DNA of 64,000 nt from Candidatus Saccharimonadota bacterium (GCA_028289125.1 JAQGGZ010000005.1:1-64000); one strand, 5' to 3'; shown: positions 42,418-51,664, counted from the first letter of the stretch. The notes: a model not told the origin generated them from the letters alone. A program made the numbers and translations.

Positions 42418-43455
42418 ATGGCAAGCTTATCTAAAGCTGGCCGGCTCTTCGCAGTAAGCGCGGTAGCCGTGTTCAGTGCACTCACCGTTTCGACAGGACC
42501 AGTCCTGGCCGACACATTACCAACTAACATGGTTACCGGTCAGGTTCTCGAATACAGCCCGCTGTGTTCGGACGCTTCCGCCGGTCTGTCATTATGGCAG
42601 GTCAACAACAAGAACACCGATGCGGTCTCATTCACATGGGATAACGTCGAGCACGGCGTCAGCGACACGGTCAGCGCTCCGAACGGAGTCAGCCAATTCG
42701 TTACCTATTACGACGCGACCGACCCGAACAACCGGACCGTCTTCACGGCTCCGAGCGATGAAGTCAGCCGCAACGCTCAGACCGCAGCCTGTGACCATGA
42801 TCTGGCCACCTGTGTCGACGGTTCTGTCTACGGCAACCTGATGGTCAGCTTTACTGCTAAGGATCAGGCAGTCGTTAATACGAAGAACAACTTGCCCCTC
42901 TGTGAGGACGTCGTGTTGAACTTCTCTTCATACATCATGCCTGACAACTATGATGGTAACGGCTTTGAAAACAACTCTACGGCTACGCCACAGGACTTGT
43001 TCTACAACAGCCAGACCACGTTAGCAGCCGGCTCGGTCGGTCCGTTCACTCTGACCACCCAGTTGCCTGATAACTGTAAGAACATCCAGGTAGACGTTTA
43101 CTACGGCCCGGAAGTTAAGAATCCGATCGGCCCACAGGGTCACGCCGGTGTCGGCTTGCTCGGTGATATCTACCCAAGCACCGGTGCTTGCCAGCCAACC
43201 GGCGGCATGGGCGGCGGTGAAAGCCAGCCTCCTGTTACGCCCCCGACCGGCGGCATGGGCGGCGGTGAAATCACTGCCCCAGTTGCAAACGCTCCAGCAC
43301 CAGTTGCCACGACTCCTGTAGTCGGCGGCAAAGGCGCCGGCCCAGCTGTCCTGGCTGATACCGGTAGCTCACTGGTAGCTCCTTACCTTACCGCCCTTGC
43401 AATCCTACTTGCCAGCGGCAGCATCGTACTCTTCGATCGCAAAGCTAACCGCTAA
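42418..43455 (+). CDS. Sortase-anchored surface protein with LADTG signal
   Basis: 345 aa. A signal peptide (1-31, ending VLADT) is followed by a ~240-residue domain with paired cysteines (EYSPLCSDASA, AACDHDLATCVDG, LCEDVV, DNCKN, TGACQP). A Pro/Gly linker with two GGMGGGE units (about 262-285) and a C-terminal sorting signal come next: LADTG at 312-316, a hydrophobic span and the tail DRKANR. This is the layout of sortase substrates; LAxTG is the class E recognition motif. The sortase at 2909 is the obvious candidate enzyme. The strong promoter, ribosome site and terminator suggest high expression. Confidence 0.88.
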   Translation: MASLSKAGRLFAVSAVAVFSALTVSTGPVLADTLPTNMVTGQVLEYSPLCSDASAGLSLWQVNNKNTDAVSFTWDNVEHGVSDTVSAPNGVSQFVTYYDATDPNNRTVFTAPSDEVSRNAQTAACDHDLATCVDGSVYGNLMVSFTAKDQAVVNTKNNLPLCEDVVLNFSSYIMPDNYDGNGFENNSTATPQDLFYNSQTTLAAGSVGPFTLTTQLPDNCKNIQVDVYYGPEVKNPIGPQGHAGVGLLGDIYPSTGACQPTGGMGGGESQPPVTPPTGGMGGGEITAPVANAPAPVATTPVVGGKGAGPAVLADTGSSLVAPYLTALAILLASGSIVLFDRKANR

Positions 43456-43464
43456 GCGTTGATA

Positions 43465-43500
43465 TAAAAAAGACCCGGCCATCAAGCCGGGTCTTTTTTT
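43465..43500. terminator. Bidirectional intrinsic terminator
   Basis: AAAAAAGACCCGGC, a 6-nt loop, GCCGGGTCTTTTTTT. It serves the LADTG gene on the plus strand and the convergent glycoside hydrolase gene on the minus strand. Confidence 0.9.
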
Positions 43501-43513
43501 ATGTAGTCAGGTT

Positions 43514-45313
43514 TTAATTAACGGTTATCAGAGTGGACTTGGTAGCGATGGTAGCACCGCTCTTGTCTTTAGCGACGAAGGTGATGGTGTACTGTTTGGA
43601 GGCCTTCCAGGTCCAGTTGGTCAGATCGACCAGGGATTCTTTGTGAGCGCCACCATCGTTGCTGTCACCCATGGCGTTCAAGCGGTCGCCATCCACCTGC
43701 CAGAACATGTCGTACTGAGTCAGATCGAGGCCGTAAATGACAGCTTTGAACGGTTGTGTGCCGGTAACGGCAGCACCGTTGCTTGGCCACCAGATGTCGA
43801 TACTGGCTGTAGCCGGCGTCGTAGGAGTGGTAGCCGGCGGAGGTGTCGTCGTAGGCGGAGTGGTAGCCGGCGGAGGTGTCGTCGTCGTAGGCTGACCAGC
43901 GGTGAATTTCAGCATGCTGTCATTCCAATACGGGTTGCTTTGCCAACCGGCGGTAAAGATACCGAGTTTGACCGTGTAGACTCCAGCGGATGTCGGGGTG
44001 AAACCGATGGTATACGTCAGGCCGGCCGTATCAAGCGCCTGATTCTCGTAAACCTGTTGTTTGACACGCTGGCCGTCCGGGCCGTAAATTTCGACGTCGA
44101 TCAGGGCTTGGGCCAAAGCGCCGTCGTTGCTCTTAGCGTTTACTGTGATGGTATTAGCGGTATTGACGACGGCTGTCTGTGCAATGGTAGCAGTTCCGGT
44201 GTAGCCGGTCGGTGCTGCAGGAGTAGTTGAACCACCACCCATGCCGCCTGGCGCACCGGCAGTCGGGTTGGTGAACCAACTCTTCATGACGGTTTCGGCA
44301 GGCTTGTTCTGCGGAGTGTAGTTGTTGTCGTTGACACCGCCGGCGTTCGGATCACTGCTCCAGTCCCAGAAGAAGGTGCCGATCATGTAACCTTGGTTGT
44401 TCCAGTAGTCGAAGAGAGCCTGGTAGGCGTTGGCCTGCAGGTTCACGTCAAGGCCATAGCCCTGGCCGCTATTGCCTGGATCGTTCAGGTTGCCCATACG
44501 TGACTGATAACCAACTTCGGTGAACAGGACCGGCTTATTGTATTTGGTCGACAGGGCCTGGAGGTTGGCGCTGTAGTTAGCCCACTGGTTCTTGATGGCG
44601 ATCACGCTGCTGTCGTTGCCGAGGCCGTAGTAAGCCGACACGCCGATAGCGTCGAGCGAGCCCCAGAAGCCGATGGTATTTTCCTCACCCATATAACCGG
44701 CGTGCTGAGCACTATAGGTGACCATGCCGGTAAAACGGCTGCGGACGTTCTGGATCATGCCGATCCAGCCGGCGGTATTACCTGCGCTCACACTAGGGTT
44801 GGTCATGTTCGACATTTCGGTGCCGATAACGATCTGGCTGGCACCACTGGCTTGTGCCAGGGTTGCGTAGCGGTTCAGGGCCGCGCCATAGTTTGCAAAC
44901 CAGCCTGCCTTATCACCAGGGTTAATGAAGGCACGCCACTGGCCATCGTAGGTGTCGACGTGAACATTAAAGGCTACTTGCAAGCCTTTTGATTTGGCAT
45001 AGGCGGTACCGTCGCGCAAAGCTTGGTCAGTCGGGGTGTTCCAGCCAGCTTGGATGTCGGTGCTGTAGAGATTGCTTTGGTAAAGCTGGACGACAAGGCA
45101 GACGTAATTAGCGCCGTCACTAGCCAGTTTGTCGATCGATTGCTTGTAGGTGGTGGAGCTGAAGTCGCCATTGCTGCGTGGCCATACGCATGTGCCCTTC
45201 TGCCAGTTACTGACGGCTGCCTGGCTTTGTGCCGGCGCAGCAAATAGTGCCAAGCCGATGCCGATGGTTGCTGTCAAAAGACCGGTTTTCAGTAAATTCT
45301 TGGTACGTATCAT
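43514..45313 (-). CDS. Secreted GH113-like glycoside hydrolase with beta-sandwich modules
   Basis: 599 aa from MIRTKNLLKTG, with a GGGAGG ribosome site. A signal peptide (1-32) is followed by a TIM-barrel-like domain (about 35-330) with candidate catalytic glutamates in IVIGTEMSNM (acid/base) and VLFTEVGYQS (nucleophile), the pattern of GH113 mannanases and related barrels. Next come a GGMGGG linker, an immunoglobulin-like module (ATIAQTAVVNTANTITVNA...), a TTPPPATTPP linker and a last module with WWPSNGAAVTG and MFWQVDGDRLNAM. It probably acts on beta-mannan or a similar glucan, possibly including the cell's own polymer. The open frame starts 15 codons earlier without a ribosome site. Confidence 0.82.
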   Translation of the reverse strand: MIRTKNLLKTGLLTATIGIGLALFAAPAQSQAAVSNWQKGTCVWPRSNGDFSSTTYKQSIDKLASDGANYVCLVVQLYQSNLYSTDIQAGWNTPTDQALRDGTAYAKSKGLQVAFNVHVDTYDGQWRAFINPGDKAGWFANYGAALNRYATLAQASGASQIVIGTEMSNMTNPSVSAGNTAGWIGMIQNVRSRFTGMVTYSAQHAGYMGEENTIGFWGSLDAIGVSAYYGLGNDSSVIAIKNQWANYSANLQALSTKYNKPVLFTEVGYQSRMGNLNDPGNSGQGYGLDVNLQANAYQALFDYWNNQGYMIGTFFWDWSSDPNAGGVNDNNYTPQNKPAETVMKSWFTNPTAGAPGGMGGGSTTPAAPTGYTGTATIAQTAVVNTANTITVNAKSNDGALAQALIDVEIYGPDGQRVKQQVYENQALDTAGLTYTIGFTPTSAGVYTVKLGIFTAGWQSNPYWNDSMLKFTAGQPTTTTPPPATTPPTTTPPPATTPTTPATASIDIWWPSNGAAVTGTQPFKAVIYGLDLTQYDMFWQVDGDRLNAMGDSNDGGAHKESLVDLTNWTWKASKQYTITFVAKDKSGATIATKSTLITVN

Positions 45314-45436
45314 AGGATGGACCTCCCTCGCAGTAAAATTAGATGTCTGTGCTCCCACTCCGTGCAGTGCTCGCAGTATACCGTTAAAATACTTAAAACA
45401 CCAGACTTATATGACTTGTCAAAGTTTCAGTCTAAT

Positions 45437-45470
45437 AAAAATAACCTCGTCATGTGACGAGGTTATTTTT
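45437..45470. terminator. Palindromic intrinsic terminator
   Basis: AAAAATAACCTCGTCA mirrored by TGACGAGGTTATTTTT with a 2-nt centre. It ends transcription of the 920-aa repeat protein gene on the minus strand and is symmetrical. Confidence 0.9.
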
Positions 45471-45488
45471 TACCGTAGCGAAGGGTGA

Positions 45489-48251
45489 TTAGCCCTGGAC
45501 CCAGATGGTAATTGTGCTGTTCGTGAAACTGTTCAGTCCCTTGACGGTCAAGGTCAGCTCACCGCCTGGAGTACCTGCCGGAATCAGCACGGTGCTATCG
45601 TTGAAGCTGCCCTGTGCGGTAGCCTTGAAGCTGCCGATTACGCCGTTCTTGGTGCTGATCTGGACGGTGTCGTTCGACAAGAAGCCGGAACCGATGAAGT
45701 TCAGAGCTTGACCGGCCGGGACTGCGTAGGTGCCAAGTTCAACTGAGTTGTAGACCTGGGCGACGGTGTAGCCAGTCTTGGCGACCGCGCCGCTGTCTGC
45801 ACCGGTTGCGGTGATGGGGAGGTCGCCGGCTGCTGCGTATGGGACCGCGAAGCTCTTCGTGAAGGCGCCCTTGGCCGAAGCAGTGACGGTACTGAGGTCA
45901 GTCGTGCCGGCCGTTAGGGTAATCTGCTCATTCGGAGCGAAGCCTGATCCGCTGGCTGTGACGGCGCTGCCGCCGTTGCCGTAGTAGTTGTCTAGCTGGA
46001 CGCTAGCGTAGAACTGGGCCAGGCCGATATCGAGGCTGGTAGTGGCGTAGCTGGTCTCACCTTGAAAGATGAAGTTGGCCGATTTGCCGAACGGTAAGCT
46101 GAAGGCAGTGGCCGGGACGGCGATGTTACCCTTCTTGTCAGCGATGACTTCAGCGCCGCCCTCGTGGTTGAGGCTGACCATGACCGTTTCACCAGGCAGG
46201 AAGCCCATGCCGTCGAAACTGACGGGTGTGCCAGGGGTAGCGTACCACGTGCTCGGGCTGACCGAGACCGTAAATGGTGCCAATGTCAGGTTCATGCTGG
46301 CGACAGCTTTGCTGCTCTGTCCGGTAGCGGTGACCGGGATGCTGTTCTTGCCGGCTTCGGCAAACGGTAATTCGACAGTCACTGAGAAGGCGCCATCGAG
46401 GTCAGCGGTGACCGTACCGCCCTTTTTGCCGGTACCGACTTCGACATCTTCGCCAGGCGCGAAGCCGGCGCCGCTGAAGGTGACGGTGTCACCCGGCTTG
46501 GCGTAATAGCTGCTAGCGGTCAGGTATGGGTGATACTGGCCGACGGCGATTGATACGCTGGCGGTAGCGTCACTCGTTGTGCTGGTAGCGACGAAGCTGA
46601 CGGATTTAGCGGCTGGATCGGTGACGGCTACGTCGTGGAAGATAGCGGTACCATCTTCATCAGTCGTGGCGGTGGCGACAGTCGCAGCGCCGTTCTTCAG
46701 GTTCAGGGTGTCGCCAGGAGCGAAACCGGTAGCGGTGACGTCGAATTTGGCGAACGGTAAGGCGTACCAGGTGCCTGGGGTCAGCTGCGTGTTGAGCTGT
46801 CCGACACTGATTGTAGCCGTGGTTTCAGCTTGGCTGCTTTCACCGACGAGGCGGAAGCTCTGAGAGGTGCCGGCTGCGCTGAATGGGATGCTGTAAGCCG
46901 ACTGCTTCTTGAAACTACCGGTCATGTCGGCCTGGAAACTGCCGACTTTGGTAGTACCACTGAAGACATCGACCGTTTCGTTCGGCATGAAACCGAAACC
47001 GCTGAAGCTCAGGCTGCCGCCAGGCATCAGGTAGTAGTCGGAAGGACTGACTTGGGCGTTGTACGAGGCGACGCCGATAGTAACGGTACCACTTCCCTTG
47101 CTGGTAGCGCCGACGAGCGTGTAGGACTGGCTCTTGCCGGCGGCGGTAGCGGGAATGGTTACGGTACCGGCCATCGTCAGGTTGCCGTACTGATCAGCCG
47201 TAGTGGTGGCCAGCTTGGTCGTGCCCTGCATGACGTCGACGGTTTCGCCAGGGACGAAACCTGAGCCGTTGAAGCTGAGGTTGCCACCCGGCTGGACGTA
47301 ATAGTCAGATGGGCTGATGCTCGGGAAGTATTTGCCGACTGCGGTGCCGGTGCTGGTGCTGACACCACTGGTCAGGCCTGACAGGACGACTTTGAGATTG
47401 GAACCGGCCAGCGAAGCCGGAACTGTAAATGCACCGGCGTCAGTGAATGCACCTTCGGCGTCTGCCTTGAAGCTGCTGAGCAACGTACCACTGGAAGCGT
47501 CAGTAACGCTGATGGTCTCATTCGGTGCGAAGCCGGATCCATTGAAAGCCAGGTCGGTCAGCGGCATCAGGTAGTATGTGCTCGGTGAGGCGCTTGGAAA
47601 GAAACCGTTGACGTACTTATATGTCGTACCGGTAGCGCCGGATGACTGGCCGACGGCGACGACGGTGTACGAGGCAGCCGGAACGTTCGGGGTGGCGACG
47701 GTGATATCGCTGAAGGCGCCATTAACGTCAGCAGTCGTCATCGTAGTAGAACCGGCGAAGTTGATAGCGACGGCTTCATTGGCTGCGAAACCGGTCGCAC
47801 TGACCTTGATCGAGCCATAAGCGGTCGTGTTGCCTTCGTTGACGGTCACGGTAGGCGTGAACGGAACGACGTAGTAGCTGTTGCTGGCGTTCCAACCGGT
47901 AGATTTACCGGTGGCTTTGATAGCCAGGCCACCCTGCGGCAACTTGGCTGGTAAGGTGATCGATGTGCTGAACTCACCATTGTCAGATGAAGTAGCGGAA
48001 GCGGTCGCGACGGCGACGTTGCCGCTATCGGCTTCGACGTTGACCGTCTCGTCCTTACCGTAGTTACCGCCGGAGACGGTGATCGTTTGGTTCGGTTTGC
48101 CACTGAAGCTGCTCAGTGTGACGTAGACGTCGTTGCTGTCAGCCTTAGCCTGTAATGCGTAACCGGCTGGAGCGAGCAGAATGGTGAAAGCGGCAGCCGT
48201 GTAAGTTAGTTTTTGGGTGTTACTTTTCAGACTGGCGCGGCTTATTTTCAT
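45489..48251 (-). CDS. Large secreted protein of ten beta-sandwich repeats
   Basis: 920 aa. A signal peptide (1-37, ending ALQAKA-D) is followed by ten ~85-90-residue repeats that fill the protein. Each begins with a variant of 'YFPSxSPSDYYxxPGGxLxFxGxGFxPxExVxV', then a short strand pair and an alanine/valine-rich strand. Examples of the core are FNGSGFAPNETISV, FSGFGFMPNETVDV and FSGAGFAPGEDVEV. The repeats resemble IPT/TIG or bacterial Ig-like modules. No cysteines, LPxTG/LAxTG signal or C-terminal anchor are visible, so it may assemble as a surface layer or bind by its repeats. It has a good promoter and AAGGAG site. Confidence 0.85.
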   Translation of the reverse strand: MKISRASLKSNTQKLTYTAAAFTILLAPAGYALQAKADSNDVYVTLSSFSGKPNQTITVSGGNYGKDETVNVEADSGNVAVATASATSSDNGEFSTSITLPAKLPQGGLAIKATGKSTGWNASNSYYVVPFTPTVTVNEGNTTAYGSIKVSATGFAANEAVAINFAGSTTMTTADVNGAFSDITVATPNVPAASYTVVAVGQSSGATGTTYKYVNGFFPSASPSTYYLMPLTDLAFNGSGFAPNETISVTDASSGTLLSSFKADAEGAFTDAGAFTVPASLAGSNLKVVLSGLTSGVSTSTGTAVGKYFPSISPSDYYVQPGGNLSFNGSGFVPGETVDVMQGTTKLATTTADQYGNLTMAGTVTIPATAAGKSQSYTLVGATSKGSGTVTIGVASYNAQVSPSDYYLMPGGSLSFSGFGFMPNETVDVFSGTTKVGSFQADMTGSFKKQSAYSIPFSAAGTSQSFRLVGESSQAETTATISVGQLNTQLTPGTWYALPFAKFDVTATGFAPGDTLNLKNGAATVATATTDEDGTAIFHDVAVTDPAAKSVSFVATSTTSDATASVSIAVGQYHPYLTASSYYAKPGDTVTFSGAGFAPGEDVEVGTGKKGGTVTADLDGAFSVTVELPFAEAGKNSIPVTATGQSSKAVASMNLTLAPFTVSVSPSTWYATPGTPVSFDGMGFLPGETVMVSLNHEGGAEVIADKKGNIAVPATAFSLPFGKSANFIFQGETSYATTSLDIGLAQFYASVQLDNYYGNGGSAVTASGSGFAPNEQITLTAGTTDLSTVTASAKGAFTKSFAVPYAAAGDLPITATGADSGAVAKTGYTVAQVYNSVELGTYAVPAGQALNFIGSGFLSNDTVQISTKNGVIGSFKATAQGSFNDSTVLIPAGTPGGELTLTVKGLNSFTNSTITIWVQG

Positions 48252-48283
48252 CCGACAACTCCTTATAAACGAATAGTTTTGAC

Positions 48284-48312
48284 ATTATGCACAAATTCTT
48301 GTGAAATAGCAA
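48284..48312 (-). promoter_or_regulatory. Promoter of the ten-repeat protein gene
   Basis: TTGCTA (48307-48312), a 17-nt spacer and CATAAT (48284-48289) on the minus strand. The leader is about 26 nt and carries AAGGAG 7 nt before the ATG. Confidence 0.55.
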
Positions 48313-48365
48313 GCATGAGAACTTACGTTTGGCGGCCTCCCCTTGTACTATCCGCAGTATAAAAC

Positions 48366-48386
48366 ACACAATTGTTATGATTGTGT
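48366..48386 (-). terminator. Possible terminator of the Cof phosphatase gene
   Basis: ACACAAT (48366-48372) pairs with ATTGTGT (48380-48386), followed on the minus strand by a short T run. The stem is AT-rich and only 7 bp, so the call is tentative. Confidence 0.35.
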
Positions 48387-48414
48387 CGGAATTATTACAT
48401 GTTGCCCGACGTAT

Positions 48415-49170
48415 TTAAGCCGAACCTAAGATATGGTCGTTGACCATCTCAGCCCAGCCGTCACGCGCGACGTCTGCCACGCTGAAATCAGCCAGAGCGT
48501 GTAAACGGTCATTAGCATTACCCATGGCGAAGGTGATCCCGGCATTCAAGAACAACGGCACATCATTGTTGCCGTCGCCGATCGCCACGATGCTCTCCTT
48601 AGGTACATGCTCCAGCTTGAGCAGTGCCTGGACGCCATGGTATTTATCGGCGTCCTTATGGGTGATCGATATGCCGTCGTGGTGCGGAGAATATAAGGTT
48701 GGTCCGGAATGAGCGTTAAGGTTAGGCAGGGCCATAAGTTCGGCCGTGGCTGCTTCTACCTGGCCTTTTTCTACGGATGCCCAGATACTGAGGAGATCGG
48801 TGGTAGGCAGATTTCGGCGGGCCTCTTCAGCACTCATGTCGCCCTGGCCATAGGCAAACAAGTGGGCGATAGGTAGCAGCTTCTCTATAACAGCGACAGC
48901 TTCAGCGGCCGGAATTCGCCGGGACCATAATTCCTTGCCTGTTTGGCAATCGACGACGACCGCGCCTCCGTCGAATACACCGTAGCCCGTGATACCGACG
49001 CCTTGCAATATGCTGGCCACCTCTCCGAAGCCCCGCCCGGTGACGGCCGCGATGGTTATTCCGGCATCATGTAAATTTCTGATTGCCAGCTGATTTTGAG
49101 GAGATATGGACATGTCGGGCATCAGCAAGGTGCCGTCTAAATCCGTAAGAATGAGTTTTGGTTTCGCCAT
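48415..49170 (-). CDS. Cof-type HAD phosphatase
   Basis: 251 aa. Motif I LILTDLDGTLL, the long cap domain of Cof/sugar phosphatases (type IIB), a conserved AVTGRGFGEV, the lysine in KDADKYHGVQALLK and motif IV IVAIGDGNNDVPLF with AGITFAMGNA. These enzymes dephosphorylate sugar phosphates or cofactors such as FMN. It is divergent from the ABC-F gene with 21 bp between starts. A weak TAGATT box lies 9 nt upstream of the ATG. Confidence 0.92.
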   Translation of the reverse strand: MAKPKLILTDLDGTLLMPDMSISPQNQLAIRNLHDAGITIAAVTGRGFGEVASILQGVGITGYGVFDGGAVVVDCQTGKELWSRRIPAAEAVAVIEKLLPIAHLFAYGQGDMSAEEARRNLPTTDLLSIWASVEKGQVEAATAELMALPNLNAHSGPTLYSPHHDGISITHKDADKYHGVQALLKLEHVPKESIVAIGDGNNDVPLFLNAGITFAMGNANDRLHALADFSVADVARDGWAEMVNDHILGSA

Positions 49171-49176
49171 TACTGG

Positions 49177-49182
49177 TACAAT
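49177..49182 (+). promoter_or_regulatory. -10 box of the ABC-F gene
   Basis: TACAAT ends 9 nt before the ATG at 49192, with no ribosome site. The box lies within the 21 bp between the two divergent start codons. Confidence 0.4.
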
Positions 49183-49191
49183 CTATAGGTT

Positions 49192-50847
49192 ATGCTGCTG
49201 TCAGTCAACGTCACCGAAAAATCATTTGGCAACAAGGTCCTCTATGACGACCTCCGTTTTGACGTGCAAAACGGCGAGAAAGTCGGCCTGATCGGGCGCA
49301 ACGGTACTGGTAAGTCAACGTTGTTCAGTCTGATCACTGGCGCAGACAAAGATTTCCAAGGCGAAATAGAGGTCAACCGCCGGGCGGTCATCATTTCCAG
49401 TCGCCAGGAGCACCATGGCCTCGACGACACGACCGTGCTTGATTACATCCAAGGTGATTTACCTGAGTATAGCGAACTGGCCCACATCATCGAGACCTAC
49501 CCGGCGCATATGGCCGAGGACGAACGTCGCATGCAACGGTTCTCCGAGGCCCTGGAGCGTTTCAGCCAGCTCGGATACTATCAGCTTGAAGATGAGATAA
49601 AGCAGCTTTTCGAGGCATATCAGCTCCCGACCGAACTGATGCACGCGCCGATGAAGTCATTGAGCGGCGGCCAGAAACGGATGGTCGAACTGATAAAGGT
49701 GCAGCGTGCCAAAGCCGACCTGGCCCTTATCGACGAGCCAACCAACCACATGGATTACGTCGCCAAAGATGCTTTTATCAAATGGCTGAGCGCCACTCAG
49801 GAAGGCGTACTGGTTATCACCCACGACCGTGACGTTCTGAGGACAGTCGACCGTATCATCGAAATCCGCGACGGTCGCGCCTTCACATTCCGTGGCAACT
49901 ACGAACATTTCCTGAAAACCAATACCAGTCAGATTACCGGTCAGGTCAATGAGTATGATCTGACGCAGCGCCGCATCGGCAACCTCAGGAATGATGTTAT
50001 ACGATTCCGCCGCCTGAAAGAAAAATCCCGTGACCCAGGTACGATCAAACGATTCAAGGGGCAGGAAGAACGCGCTGTCGCAGAGCTGGCAAAGCTTGAA
50101 AAGGCTGAGCGGCCATCATTCTGGATCGATCAGCAGTCAGTCGGCGATCTGAGCGAGAAGATGACCGACGCGTATCAGAAGTACAAAGCGCGCAATATCC
50201 GTATCACTACACGCAAAGCCGCCAGCCGTTCGTCTCGCCTCCTCGTGCAGGCTACCAACGTTAGTCTCGGCTATGACCATCCTCTGTTCGCAGACGTCAA
50301 CTTCTCCCTACACGAAGGCGAGCACGTTCGTCTGCATGGCCGTAACGGCGCCGGTAAGACGACACTGGTACGCGCTATCATGTCAAAGGTCACGAATACC
50401 CCGTCTGTCTCTACATCATTTGAAGGTCACCTGATTACTGAGAATGATGTCAGTCTCGGTCTGTACGAACAGGAGATCGACGAGTCATATTTATCGATGA
50501 CCTTGCATGAAGCCGTCGAACACGTGTTGGCTGCCAGCAATCAGGCTGTCAGTGACCAAAAGGTCAAACAGTTGCTCGGAGATTATCTCTTCAACCCGTC
50601 GGAAGACGGCGCGATGCAGGTAGAGCGGCTCAGTGGCGGTCAGAAATCGCGCTTCCAGCTGATTAAGATGCTGGCGAACGATCCGGATATCCTGATTCTC
50701 GACGAACCGACCAATCACCTTGACCTGCCAAGTATCGAGGAGCTGGAGAATGCCCTGCAAGCCTATAGCGGCGCTGTCTTGTATATCTCCCACGACAGTT
50801 ACTTCGCGAGTAAGCTGGCTGGAGAAACCGTGCCGATCGGCAGCTAA
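49192..50847 (+). CDS. ABC-F family ribosome-associated ATPase
   Basis: 551 aa with two ABC domains and no membrane part. The first has Walker A GRNGTGKST, signature LSGGQKRMVELIK and Walker B LALIDEPTNHMD. The second has GRNGAGKTT, LSGGQKSRFQLIK and ILILDEPTNHLD. The helical linker between them (about 235-310, with RLKEKSRDPGTIKRFKGQEER) is the ribosome-contacting P-site tip region. ABC-F proteins rescue or tune stalled ribosomes or protect them from antibiotics. The C-terminus is short, without the extended tail of Uup. It may be co-transcribed with uppP 20 nt downstream. Confidence 0.94.
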   Translation: MLLSVNVTEKSFGNKVLYDDLRFDVQNGEKVGLIGRNGTGKSTLFSLITGADKDFQGEIEVNRRAVIISSRQEHHGLDDTTVLDYIQGDLPEYSELAHIIETYPAHMAEDERRMQRFSEALERFSQLGYYQLEDEIKQLFEAYQLPTELMHAPMKSLSGGQKRMVELIKVQRAKADLALIDEPTNHMDYVAKDAFIKWLSATQEGVLVITHDRDVLRTVDRIIEIRDGRAFTFRGNYEHFLKTNTSQITGQVNEYDLTQRRIGNLRNDVIRFRRLKEKSRDPGTIKRFKGQEERAVAELAKLEKAERPSFWIDQQSVGDLSEKMTDAYQKYKARNIRITTRKAASRSSRLLVQATNVSLGYDHPLFADVNFSLHEGEHVRLHGRNGAGKTTLVRAIMSKVTNTPSVSTSFEGHLITENDVSLGLYEQEIDESYLSMTLHEAVEHVLAASNQAVSDQKVKQLLGDYLFNPSEDGAMQVERLSGGQKSRFQLIKMLANDPDILILDEPTNHLDLPSIEELENALQAYSGAVLYISHDSYFASKLAGETVPIGS

Positions 50848-50854
50848 GGTACGC

Positions 50855-50860
50855 TATACT
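50855..50860 (+). promoter_or_regulatory. -10 box of uppP, leaderless geometry
   Basis: TATACT ends 6 nt before the ATG at 50867; the preceding gene stop is only 20 nt upstream of that ATG, so the box sits in the gap. Confidence 0.45.
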
Positions 50861-50866
50861 TAACTG

Positions 50867-51664
50867 ATGATTTACATAACCGCTATCCTCCTCGGTATCG
50901 TCGAAGGAATCACTGAGTTCCTGCCTATCAGCAGTACCGGCCATCTGATCGTTGCCGAAAAATTATTGGACTTTCATGATGTCCAGGATGTCTTCACGGT
51001 AGTCATCCAGCTCGGTGCCATTGCTGCTGTACTCTGGTTTTATCGACATGATTTGCTTGCAAAAGTCCGCGGTTTGTTTAAGAAAGACCCTGTCGCACTT
51101 CATTTCTGGAAGGTACTTGTCATCGCCACGATACCGGCTGGTATCTTCGGACTGATGCTAGATAAGAGCATGGAATCCATCTCAACTCTTACCGTCATCG
51201 GTTGGGCGCTGATCATCGGTGGCATTATCTTATGGTTGGTGGATCGACGGCCGCCCACACGCCGTTCGTTAAGCCCGCAAGTAGAAAAGACGACTATCAG
51301 GCAAGCCCTGCTCGTCGGTCTCGGCCAGTGTGTCGCCATCATACCTGGCGTGTCACGATCTGGCGCCACGATTGTCAGTGGTTTGTCGGTGGGACTTGAT
51401 CGGCCGACCGCAACGGCGTTTTCCTTCTACCTCAGCATCCCGGTGTTAGTACTGGCGAGTGCCTACAAATTAGTGAAGCATCCAGAAGCCGTCGGTCAGG
51501 TATCCGGGGGTGGTGGCGCGATACTCGTCGCCACGATCGTATCCTTCATGGTCGCGTTGGCCAGTATTACCTGGTTGTTACGTTACGTTTCGCGCCATAA
51601 CTTCCGGCCGTTCGCGTATTATCGGATAATCGCCGGACTCATCATACTGCTGTTCATAGCCTAG
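50867..51664 (+). CDS. uppP: Undecaprenyl-diphosphatase UppP (BacA)
   Basis: 265 aa with about eight helices. The two active-site regions are intact: GIVEGITEFLPISSTGHLIV near the N-terminus and IPGVSRSGATIVSGL in the middle. It dephosphorylates undecaprenyl diphosphate on the outer face to recycle the lipid carrier for wall and glycan synthesis, and is known to confer bacitracin resistance. This fits the LCP, GT-C and sortase genes in the window. Its last codons overlap the convergent oxidoreductase gene by 4 nt. Confidence 0.96.
   Translation: MIYITAILLGIVEGITEFLPISSTGHLIVAEKLLDFHDVQDVFTVVIQLGAIAAVLWFYRHDLLAKVRGLFKKDPVALHFWKVLVIATIPAGIFGLMLDKSMESISTLTVIGWALIIGGIILWLVDRRPPTRRSLSPQVEKTTIRQALLVGLGQCVAIIPGVSRSGATIVSGLSVGLDRPTATAFSFYLSIPVLVLASAYKLVKHPEAVGQVSGGGGAILVATIVSFMVALASITWLLRYVSRHNFRPFAYYRIIAGLIILLFIA

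Noticed and set aside
46830-47264. Plus-strand frames antisense to the ten-repeat protein gene
   Set aside because: Several long frames occur here because of the repetitive GC-rich codons; none has a signal, motif or start context.
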